A stretch of 64,000 nt of DNA, taken from positions 9,226,989 to 9,290,988 of the forward strand of contig CAIIXF020000006.1 in the NCBI GenBank assembly GCA_903813345.2, given 5' to 3'. The notes under the pieces were generated by a model, which was given only the letters and a program-made list of their open reading frames with translations, was not told the DNA's origin and searched no databases. Source of the DNA: Owenia fusiformis. Its lineage: Eukaryota > Annelida > Polychaeta > Sabellida > Oweniidae. This document shows, piece after piece, positions 23,401-35,400 of the stretch. Position numbers and translations under genes: made by a program. Position 1 is the first letter of the stretch, and each line of letters starts with the position of its first letter.

Positions 23401-26400
23401 TGATCATTTTTCCAAAATCATCTACATCTTCTCAGAAGTTAAAATCTGAATTTAGATTTGAGATTTGACCTCCAATGACTTTCTGAAGGTCAAAAATGGT
23501 ATTTTCGAACTTGCCTTGAACAAATGGACCAAATTAGTTTTTCAAAACCATCTACAGCCTCTCAAAAGTTCAAATCTGACTTTAGATTTGAGATTTAATG
23601 ACATTCAATGACCTTCTCAAGGTTGGAAAAGGTCAAACTGCTATATTTTCGAAGTTGCTTCAAATTGACTCATTTTTTCAAAATCATCAACAGTTATCAG
23701 ATGTTCAAATCTGACTTTAATTTTGAGATTTGACATTCAATGACCTTCCCAAGGTCGAAAAAGGCCAACCATGTATTTTTCAAATTTGTTTCAAATAAGC
23801 CAAATTACTTTTTCAAAAACAAGTTCTCGGAAGTTGATATTTGACCTTAGATTTGAGATTTGACCCCCTATGACATTCTTAAGGTAAAAAAGGTTGGACC
23901 AATATTTTTTCAAGATCATCTACAAGTTATCAGAAATTCAAATCTGACTTTAATTTTGAGATTTGACCTTTGGTTGAACTTCATTGACCTTGGAAAGGTT
24001 GTGACAGTTTGTCATGTTAATGCCTTGTCAAAAAATCAGGTACCCTATATCTTTACCACTTTATATTGTGTTTTCAGGTGCTTGAATCAGAAATCAAGAA
24101 ACAAAAATTGCCGAAACTAACATTGCAGTGCGAGGTACTTTCACTTTTTGCATAATTTTCATGGTAAGGAAAGGTATCGATATGGAGAACTGAATTCAAC
24201 AATGTTTTTCTCTTAAACCAATCATTGAAAACATTCTATAAAAAAAACATGGCATTTTATGTAATGTTGACTGATTGACAACAATTTAATGCGAAAATTA
24301 TTTAGAAATATTTTATATAACTGTTTTTGTTAACATTTTTTGTTTTTTTAGTGCAATTGTTTTTGCTCCTTTCTACCAATTCTTTAGAATGAAATAAAAT
24401 GTCTTTCCGAACCTTGTTGGAACAAAATAGCATATACAACATGTTTTTAGACCTCTCAATATTAAAGTTATACAAAGGAATTTTTGGTTGATTTTAAAAA
24501 AGTATTAAAAAAATTAAAACAAAATCCCCCCAAAATATATAAAAATCAAGAAAAACCTTTTATTTCATTAACAAGATACTTTTTTAAATCAACCAAAATT
24601 TCCTTTGTACAATTACAATATTGAGAGACCTAAACATGTTGTGTTTATGTCGTTTTGTTCCAATGAGGTTCGGAAAGATGTTTCATTTCACTCTGGAAAC
24701 ATGATACCAAGAACAAAACAAGTGTTTGATGTGTTTTTTAAAACAATATAGATGAAAGTATGTATATCTATTTCAAATTATATTGTTACCATTCAAAAGA
24801 TGGCCATTAAATTGACAATTTGTAAGATTTTCAGAAATGTTTGATAACTGGTTTAAGAGAAACGTATGTTCAAAAAATTCGCCATATCGATACCCATTCT
24901 TTGTACAGGAGTTTCTAAATGATAGTCCCGTGAGTGTGATTTGAAAGAGGTGTTAATAAAAAAAACTTCCCTCATTAAAAGCCCATAGCTTTCTTTTTGA
25001 GTGCTTCCAAATTATAATTACCCAATGTTTAGAAGCATTTGAAAAAAATAATTTTTACCCAATGAAATTATTAGTGATGTGTGGGACTTGCTCCAACTCG
25101 ATTTGGAGTCAGAACTTGGTAAACCTTGCAATTGTACAATAGTCCTACTTGTTGCACGGGAAAGAAAATGTAAAATGCAAGTTACAACAAAAATATCCAA
25201 CCAATTTTGTTTTGTTTATTTATTTTAGTTTATCTGTTTATGTACACCCCCCCCCCCCCTATAGAGTGGGGCCATATTGTCGGCCTAGGCCAATCTGTCT
25301 GTTCAAATGTCCAACAGTTTTTTATTTATCACACCATCGGTGGGATATAGTTGTCATGATGACTGCATGATTGTGACCATCGGTGGGATATAGTTGTCAT
25401 GATGACTGCATGATTGTGATCGTTATTTTGATCGTCCCGCTTTTTTGATGGCCATCTTGTTTTCTGTTGGCCATTTTGAAGGTGTTTAGATAAATATTGT
25501 CATCGGATTTCAAGGTAATTGCTCATCAGACTTTCCTCAAATTAGTACACATGATAGTTGTTTTCTGGCGGCCATTTTCAAGGTTTTTCGATGGTGTGAT
25601 CTCGTTCACTCCATGTGCCTTGTTTTTTTAAATAGCGGTGACACTGATTTAATGAGATAATTTTTTAGTAAAAGAAATCGGCAAAGATTTCTATCTGCTT
25701 CCTTACACCCCAGTCACATTTCCTACGGTGACCGTGTGGTCTATCATTTCTGCAGTCAGTAACATTTCTACGCTCGCCGTAGAATTTCTGCGGTCTCATA
25801 CTTTTGCAGTCACATTTCCAATGACAGCCACATGGCGAGTTTTGAATTTATGTTGATTAACATCAATTCTTTTTAACAATACACGCATTGTGTCGTGTTT
25901 ACAGCAAAAATATGACTGAAAACTGACATAAAAACTGTTTCCAAAGGTACATTACCCATCAAACCCTACAGCAGAAGCAAGTCAACGGAACCCGACCTGT
26001 GGTCACTGTTGGACCTTTTTGCGGTCTGGCAACGGCCTGTTGATTTCTACGGAGACCGCAGAAATGAACAAATATTATAACTCCCAGTTATAATTGTTAC
26101 GGCTACCCTGTAAAAAACTGGATACACCGTACGGAGACCACAAGTAGAAAAACTACGCTCGCCGCAGAAATTCATTGTTAGCCATTTTTTGGTCCGAAAA
26201 TATTGTCTGTAAAGTTTGCTAACACATTTCAATGCACTCATGTACCATTTAATGATGAATCCATTTCAAATTTTTAGTGATGATTCTTTATATGCAAATC
26301 TAGAACAACTGTTTAGTTTTTTGGCATTTTAGGTAAATGTTAAAGCAGCCATTTTGTATTTTTTGTCCTAAAATCTTATCTGCAAAATCTTGTCTGTGTG

Positions 26401-29400
26401 TTTCCAGGCAAACCGTTGACAGATCAATTAAAAAAAATTTAAACTTCCCAGCTAATGCACTCAGGATAAATATAGGATCACCCATTGGTTGGGACATGTT
26501 GTACACATTTGTCTTTGTTAGCAATCCATCTCTGGCCATTGGACACAGTCATTGGTTGTTAGGTAGGATTGCTACACTTTGGTGTTGCTGTTATTTAGTT
26601 ATGTTTTCATTGACTTGAATTTTGCCATTACATGTATGAGTGTGAATGAATATTCTTTCAGGAATGTGGTCAAATGTATTGTTCAAAGGCTGCTGTAGAA
26701 GACTGCTTAGAAGCACATCGCAGGAGGGAACCAGTTCCATGCCGCGTGCCTTCTTGTATGAAGACATTCCTAACTAAGAGAAGAGAAAAAGTATGTATAT
26801 ATGTGTGGCAAATTCAGTACTGTCAACCCCCAAAGATTTTCTCGCAGGACAAATTTTTTAGATCCAGTGCCTAAAATTCGCAGGATTTGAGGGACATTCA
26901 TATGACGCGGTATCGCCGCCAGAACCGTGCGAATGGTCGCGCGAATAGTTCATGTTTTCCGCGCGAATGGTTTTTATTCCCTTTAACCAATAGAAATCGC
27001 GCGTGTGCATTAGTAGCCGCCCTGAAAATTGTGTTACTGTCGCCTGATTATACCCAACCAATGGGATAGCACAAAAATGCGGCCTAATGTTGTTAATAAA
27101 TATGTATCTGTTGATTTGAAAAAAAGTCCACATTCTATATTATGTACCTGTACAGGTTTTGCCAAAATTAAAGATTTTTCAATGAAAATTGTGGTTTCCA
27201 TGGCAACCATGAGTGACAGGTTATTGAAACTTAACATACTACCTGAGAATGATCCAATCAACTCCCCATAAAATTATTATGATGATTGAAGACCAACTGA
27301 ATGATTTATTCAATGATGATAAAGTACCCCCTGTAATTTTCCATTTTAGGGTCGAAAAAGCGAATTTGAAAACTTTCGCCCCGGATACGGCGCGTCAGAC
27401 AAACATTTTCTGAAGTATCACATAAAAATACATAAGAAACAAGTAATTTCAATTTGTTCACGCACTAATACATTTTTGGGTGCTAGCTTACTACCTAATT
27501 ATAAGTGTCTGTTGATATTGTAGTGGCACTACAAGAAAACCCATGATGAGGGGGCTGCAGAAAAGAGAAGAACCAAATTGGTTTCAAATGTTCCGAATAT
27601 TTGTCAAGCTTGTGGAAAAGACTTTAGAGAAAGATGTCGTTTGGTGCAGCACGAATCTAAGGTTCACAAAATTCCACTACCAAAGGGTTATCACAGGTTT
27701 GGTTCTATGTAAATTTTTATCAGCATATAAACCCTGATATTAACAGTAATTTCAAAATTGTGTAACAATTGAAAGCAACATAATGGAATGGTAGAATTGA
27801 AGATTTTTTTTATTAAATCAACCGTTTATGGAACTTACTTACCTCTTAATTATATGCCATTACCTTAATAAATTGACTAGTCGAAAGGTCTAACACCCCT
27901 ATTGAATGAACGGATTAGTGAATGAACTCGTCCAATACACTGCCTATCCATGCTTCATGCTACGACCTACTTCATATTACCGAGAGACCTCGAAGATACA
28001 AAAAAAATAAAATAAAAAATTATCCTCAAGCAGGGAAGGTGGGTGGGTCTCTGGTAATTAAGAGGTAAGTAAGTTCCATAAACGGTTGATTTAATAAAAA
28101 AAAATCTTCAGTTTATATCACTTACTTCCCTCTTAATTATATGTCATAGCATGTAACATATTGGATAGGTGGGGTGAAAAAAGTTGTTGTGTACTTACTG
28201 CACCTGCTACAGGTCGCACACAGTTCCAGCCAGCATCACAGGTCCTAGCTTTCTAGCTTCATCTTGTAGGACTGTGACATCACGCAGATAAAAGTCGATA
28301 AAAGTGTTGTTGTGAGCCCAAGAGCAACTTTTCAATATTTCTGTAAGGCTAACATTCGACTGTACTGCATATGAGGCTGATAACGCTCTTATTTCATGTG
28401 CGTTAACTTTCCCAATTCTTCTACTCTCAGCTGTGGAATTATTGTAGGTTAGAAGAATCAGATGTTTCATCCAGCTGGATAAAGTATTTAAGTGTAAATT
28501 GCTATTACACCCTTTCTTCCAAGGTATGAAGATCCTATTCCTGGTACCTCTGAAGACTCTGGTAGCAGCAAGATAAAATCTGAGTGCTCTAAGTGGGCAT
28601 AAGCATCGATCTGGATCATTTCCCACATGGCTTGCCAATGATTTCAGATGTATAGGTTGAAATCTGGCTTGTCCCTCTGCTGCTTCCAAGCTCTTTGGCA
28701 GAAAACCAATGAATGGATAGAGGAAAACTTCTGTATTGTTATTTTTCCATTGTATCCTTGTAACATCTAAGGCATGTATCTCACTACGTCTCTTGCCCGA
28801 GGCTAACAGTAGAAGAAATACAGTCTTTAAAGTCACCCATTTGATATCTGCCGAATTCATAGGTTCAAATGGAGGCTTTAATAGTTCATGAAGTACAAAA
28901 ACCAAGTCCCATTTGGGTAAGGTAGACTTTGGAATTGCATCTTCTAATTTAAAGGATCTCAACATATCATGTATCACTTGTGATTCTGAGAGATCTTTAG
29001 ATTGTGTAGATTTCCTGACATTGTTTATAGCTGTTCTGTAGCCCTCGATAGTAGAAAAAGACCTCTTTTTAGTGTTTCTGAGATAAATGAAGAAATCTGC
29101 AATCATTGGAATAGATGCCTCGATGGGATTGGTATCTCTTTCCAAACACCAAACAGAGAATAATTTCCACTTTGAATCGTAGATGGCATTGGTAGATTTT
29201 CTCCTAGACTTTTGTACTGCTTTGGACACTTCTTCAGAAAACCCCTCCTCTCGCAAGTTATTGTTGATAACAGACAAGCGTGTAGAGACATCTTTTCTGG
29301 ATCTTGATGAAAAATCGAGGTCCTTGGCATAAGAAGGAGTTTCTTCCATATTGGAATCAGTACAGGAAAATCTACTAGTAGACTGAGAAGGTCTGGGTAC

Positions 29401-32400
29401 CATGGTTGATTGGGCCATTTTGGTACTATCATTACACATTTTGTGTTTTGGTGAGCCTGCAGTTTGTTCAGGACTGCTGCTATCATTGCTGTTGGGGGAA
29501 ATATGTAGAAGTACATGTTGTCCCAATTCAGTGACATGGCGTCTGTTTTCCACGACTGAAGATCTGGAACTGGAGCCACGTAAACTGGTAGTTTGTGATT
29601 GTGAGATGTGGCCATCATGTCCAGATTGGGAGTTGGCCATATTTTCCATAGATTCTTGGTTATGTCTGCATGAAGAGACCACTCTGTGTTGACAATCTGG
29701 TTTTTCCGGGATAACTGATCTGCCCTTCTGTTCAGTGATCCTGGAATATGATTCGCTCTGAGTACAATTTGCTGATTGTGACACCATAAGAGAATCTCCT
29801 GAGTTAACTGGAGTAGTTGAGGGGAATGTGTTCCGCCCTGGTTGTTGATATATGCTGCTACAGTCGTGCTGTCTGTGCAAATCAGAATATTCTGTCCAGT
29901 TATCTTTTCCTTGAAGAACATCAGAGCTTTCTTGACTGTTAGTAACTCCAGAAAGTTGATGTGATGACTTGATTCCAACTGGGACCAGACTCCAGAGCAT
30001 TCCTGCGATTGTGTGTGGGCCCCCCATGCTTCCAACGATGCATCTGTGTAGATTGTCATTGTTGGGTGAAATCTGTTGAGAGGCTGACCAGCTTGTAAAT
30101 TCCTGGGGTCTAGCCACCATAGGAGTGCCCCCTGAGCATCTGGTGAGAGGACAACTAGATGTGACTGGGGCTGAGATAGAGGAGACCACTGTTGGAACAG
30201 ACAACACTGTAGAGGTCGTAGATGAAGACGACCCAATGGCACTTGTTTCTCCGCAGATGACAACAGGCCTAGTAGAGACTGCCAAGTTTCTGCTGAGGCT
30301 ATTCCCTTCTCTAGAAGATGTTGTCCAGCTTTCCATATCTTTTCTACTCGATCGTGAGGGGGACGGCAAATTCCCTTGCTGAGATCGTATTCTACTCCCA
30401 CATAAGTGAACTTCTGAGTTGGTTGTAGTTCCGACTTCTTGAAGTTTATGAGGAAACCCAGAGCCTGAGCCAGTTCCAGCACCATCTGAGTATGTTGTAG
30501 AACTACTGTAGGTGAATTGCCTCGAATCAGCCAATCGTCGAGGTAATAATGAAACAGTATGCCTCTGGAGTGAAGATGAGCTGCTAGAGGCCGTAACAGA
30601 TGTGTCCAAATCATCGGGGCTGATGCCAGACCAAAGGGCAGGGCTTTGAATTGAAGTACTTGGTCCTGAACAACAAAGCGCAGGTATTTCCTGAATGACT
30701 GCTTGATTGGGAGATGAAAGTAAGCATCTACGCAGTCTATGGACGTTACCCACTGTTGAGGCTGTACTGCATCCATGATCTGTGCTACTGTTTCCATCTT
30801 GAACTTTGGAACTTCTAGATGAAGGTTCAGATGATGCAAGTTGATGACTGGTCTTAGAGAGCCGGATTTTTTTGGGACGAAGAAAAGATGACTGTATAGG
30901 CCTGGACTGGATACGTTCTGGACAACTTCTATGGCCTGTTTCTCCAGAAGTTGAGTGACTGTAGCTGCATAAAGGTCTTTTCTGTCTCTTGTTGATGACT
31001 GGAAAGGCCAAGGATTGCATGTAAGGGTAGGTTTTGTGTGAAGTTTCGGCTGGTAACCTTCCTTTATGATCTGTAGAAATCCTCCTAGATCTGTGATTTC
31101 TTTCCATTTGGCAAGAAAATGCTGTAGTCTGCCTCCCACTGGTAGCTGTTGAGGGCTTACAGGTAGCTGTGGGAGACAAAGACTTGGAGGACTGGATGAT
31201 ATAGGTAGATAGTCACTGTGATTTTTTCTCTCCTCTTCCCTTGCCACGAAAAGAGTTAGAGCTGTTCTTTTTACCAGGGCCATTGTTGTTATTGAAACTG
31301 GACTTTCTGTTGTTGTTGTTGTTGTCTTTCTTATTTGGTTGAGAAGACTTCTTTGATTCAGCTCTCGCATTCATCTTAGCCAAGGAAGTTAAAGCCTGGT
31401 TGGTGAGATCAGACTGGTTGGACTTCAAAATTTCAGTGACTGACTCCTGTGGGAATAATTCCTGAGCCAAAGGGTTTATGGGTAGAGTTCTGAGCATTTC
31501 CTTTGCTGCAGAAGGGCAAGTCATGTTCTTCAAGAAGCCATCTCTCCTAAGTAGAACTACGTTGGACAGCAGTCTCACATTTTGATCAGTCAGACAGCCA
31601 ATGGCTTGTGCTGCAGGTTGTAGTAGATCAGACAACATCTTAGTATCAGTGGATGAAGAATCGTTGAGAATTTTGGCCACTGCACCTAACAGCCATTCTG
31701 CATATGCCAGAGGTTTCAGTTGGAATCTTAAGCCTTCCTCTAGAAGCCTATACTGGGTCTTGCTGATAGTCAAATCCTTGTCAGCTTTCTTGAAATTTTC
31801 TTCAGACATCACCGCTGACAGGCTGGAATTTGGCCTCATACTCGAAACAACAAGTCCTCCGGCTGGAGGAATTGGAAAGCGTGATGCCTTGTCGTTTCGG
31901 GAAAGTTGTCCTACTTTTTTGAAGGCGAAATCGTTCGCGATGATCGAGGATCTGTTAGAAAAACAAGTCATCACCGTGGGTGATAATGGTAAGAAAGATT
32001 TTTCATTACCTTCAGACTCGTTTTTGAAGAACTGCGATGCCAAGGGCTTGATAACCACCGCTCTGTCTGGAACTTGGTGCGTCAGGTTAGCGTCTGGTAA
32101 CAGGTTTTTGACTTGTGATATCGCCGCCGCGTTGTACGAAGCCAAAACTTTCTCTTCTTCCGAAATCCTGGAGCCGCCATCTTGAAAATTTTCACTGGGC
32201 GAGTCCATATCCTCGGGCCCCTCGTGACGTTCGAGACTGTGATTGGTTGAACTTTCTTTCGAAAGTGAAACTGGAGCAATCACTTCCGGGTTAGGTGACC
32301 TCGTTCGAACTGGACTTCTGCTTCTAGAGCGGGACTTTGGTCTCCTATGGGGACTTCTGTGCTTGTCTCTGCTGCTACGAAGTGACGGGTCACGTGGTCT

Positions 32401-35400
32401 AGGCGTGTAACTAGAAGAGACACTAGTTTCACGACTGTAAGACCTACTACGCCTGCGTGGACTGTGTTCACCATGACGGTCATGATGACCTCTTCTCTCC
32501 GGCGTATAACGTCTGGGTTCTGGTCTCCTAGGGCTCCAAACTCTGTCCCGACTGCTCGAATGTCTCCCACGTCTCCTGGGGCTGCCACGTCTCGAAGGAC
32601 TTGCACGTCTCCTGGGACTTGCGTGGCTTCTGGGGTCCTGAAATCTCCATGGGCTAGGGCTCCTGCGGGGACTCCTGTAACTTTTGCGGGGACTTCTGAC
32701 AAAATCACTCCTTGCCGCTGAGCTTGGTCTGTCCGACCTTGCCTCCTGTTGAAGCCTCCGAGGACTGCTGTGCCTGGTGTTCACACTGTTCCTTGGGCTT
32801 TCTTGTTGCTTGTTTTGAAGCATTTCGTTCATCAGAACAGAAATCTTCTCCTTGAGAAAGTTGTCAGTCAGACTCATGTTGAAGTTCTGGTCTGCACTCT
32901 CTTGAATCCCTGCTTGCTCTGTGTCTCCATCAGTGCATTCTCCTTCTTCTTGCTGGAGAATGATAGCAGGACATTTCTCTGAGGTGTTCATGTAAACGTC
33001 CTCGTTGTTCATCATCTTGACGAATATAGTTGCTCCAAGTTCTGTTGAAGGCTTGTAGCGAGATGGTCGTCGAAAGGTAATATGAAGTAGGTCGTAGCAT
33101 GAAGCATGGATAGGCAGTGTATTGGACGAGTTCATTCACTAATCCGTTCATTCAATAGGGGTGTTAGACCTTTCGACTAGTCAATTTATTAAGGTAATGG
33201 CATATAATTAAGAGGGAAGTAAGTGATATAAACGTTACATTTCATGTATGGATTTAGTAAATGTATCTCTATTTATGCTTTGGTTATTTAAAGAACCTAC
33301 AGAGCCCCCCCCCCCCAGGCAAATTTAGATGACTTATTTCCATCAAATGCATGACCTACATGTACTGTTAAATCTCATCCCGATTCCTGATGTATTTGTG
33401 CTTTGTTCTTTGTAGATATCAATGCAATCGCTGCAGTTTTTGGGATATTTCCCGATGCATTGTCAGGTTCCACAAACTTCGACACGAAAAGCTAGGAATT
33501 AAACAATACTTATGTGAAGTCTGTGGGAAGAAATTTACCAGTTTCTTTCAAAAGGAAATTCATTACAGAACATACCATAAAGGTAATCAGCAGTGCTTAT
33601 TAAACAGTTGAACACAGACATAGCAGAGGGGTTTGTTTGATCTGCCGCCCCTACCTTGGTGGATTTTGACCTACCCATCAACCATACGTACAGGGTGTGA
33701 TTTTAATTTTGGCGAGAATCTATTTCAAGTTTATCATAATCCAATCTTTGATGTATCTCATCATTGAAAAAATGGAATCTTTCTTTGTGTTGCCCGGGTC
33801 TATTTTAAGATGACTTATTGAAATTGGCGCCAAATCATCTCTACAGCTCATTGCCAGGATAATTTACCAAAAGAAAATCGAGCATCCCATTTTACCCTGT
33901 CTCCCCTATTGTTTATATGTTTATATTGGAATACTAAACCGAGTTTATACAAATATTTTTTTGTGTCTTTCAAAGTGAACAGACCACTCGATCGACATAT
34001 ATGGTCAGTTCAAACTAATTGCATGATTCCCCTTACAAAAAATGGCAATACAATCTGGTTTTACGCTGGACTATTAATCCTTGTTCTAAGCTTATCCATT
34101 ACTACTACTGGATAGACCATTGTTAATTCACGGTTAACATGGATATAATTATTGCGAGAAAAATTGAAAAATCAGACCTTAGTGGTGTGGTAGGTAGGTG
34201 GAAATCCACCTACATGTAGGTGGGGGCCGCAGATGAAACAAACCCATGACAGAGTGCTCTCCAAATACTTCTTGGCAATTATTTAACACCATTTCGTTTT
34301 CTGGTATCAATTTATGAAGATACAATGCATGAACATGTTGGAGGACACCAAGTTCTCTGATTAACTCCTTGAGGACTACTTCATTGAAATCGGTAGAATA
34401 CTGCGGATGGACTTTGAAAAGCTTTGAGGGTTACTTGGGGCATATTCACATAGAATGAAAAGCCTAGTAGGCCTAATACTGAACAAAGTAACATAAAGTA
34501 TTTGAAATCTTGTCATCGCCATTTCAGGAAAACTGCTCATCAGATTCGCACACATCATAGAAGATATCAAGTTCTAGAGCTGATTAACTTTTTGGCGGCC
34601 ATTTTGAAGTTTTTTTCGATAAATCTTGTCATCACCATCTTAAGAAAACTGGTCATCATATTTTTTCCAAGTTTGCAAACATGATAGAGGATATCAAGTC
34701 AGAGAGCTGATTAACTTTTGGGGAGCCACCTTGTTTTCTTGTGGCCATTTTGAAGATTTTTCAATAAATCTTGTCATCTCCATTGAAGATAAACCGTTCA
34801 TCGGATTTTCTCCAAATCCTCACACATGATAAAGGATATCAAGTTTTAGAGCTTATTAACTTTTGGGAGGCCATCTTGTTTATCTGGTGGCCATATTGAA
34901 GGTTTGTCGATGGTGTGATCTCGTTCATGTCATGTGCCTTGTTCAACAAATCTTTTCACAATATCTCCAGGAAAACGGCTTGTCTGATATTATCCGTACA
35001 CATTTCACAGGATATAAAGTCCTACTGCTGTTGGTTAACATTATAGAGGTTGTTTGATGAATCTCCCGTTTCAGGAACTTCCATTTCCTTCATATTAGTA
35101 CACATGTAAGAGGGTATCATTACAGTTCTTCAACTTTTGAGCAGATATTGGTGGTGTGATTTTGTTAATGTCCTGTTCATTGTCCGATTTAGTGTTAATA
35201 CTATTATTTTTATTTCCGGCCTAGGGAAGGGGTACAAATGTGAACATTGTGATAAACTGCTACCAAGGAAAGATAGTCTAATTCTACATACTAGAATCAT
35301 GCACACACATAAGGTATGTTAACACATGTCAATTTTAATTGTTTTTTACACATAAAAGCGAGAAAGAGCCACACCATGCTTTTCTAGTTCAAACTTCAGT

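Larger units (their letters stand above)
28105..33226 (-). mobile_element. DIRS-type tyrosine-recombinase retrotransposon, apparently intact
   Basis: On the - strand the order is inverted end (33226 inward, starting GTTTATATCACTTAC), ORF1 Gag-like (33135-31213), ORF2 reverse transcriptase, RNase H and methyltransferase-like region (31370-29103), a tyrosine recombinase (open to 28207), then the inverted end (28108-28147). No target-site duplication is visible, as expected for integration by a tyrosine recombinase. All three frames lack internal stops, so the copy is young or under selection. It lies in intron 7 of the BTB-zinc-finger gene in antisense orientation. Confidence 0.9.

Noticed and set aside
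29400-31179. First ~600 codons of the 990-codon DIRS frame as a protein of its own
   Set aside because: They overlap the RT/RNase H ORF in another frame and are Ser/Thr/Gln-rich shadow sequence; only the C-terminal recombinase part is recognisable.
31601-32185. 194-codon + strand frame
   Set aside because: Antisense shadow of the DIRS Gag-like ORF; it has no recognisable domain.
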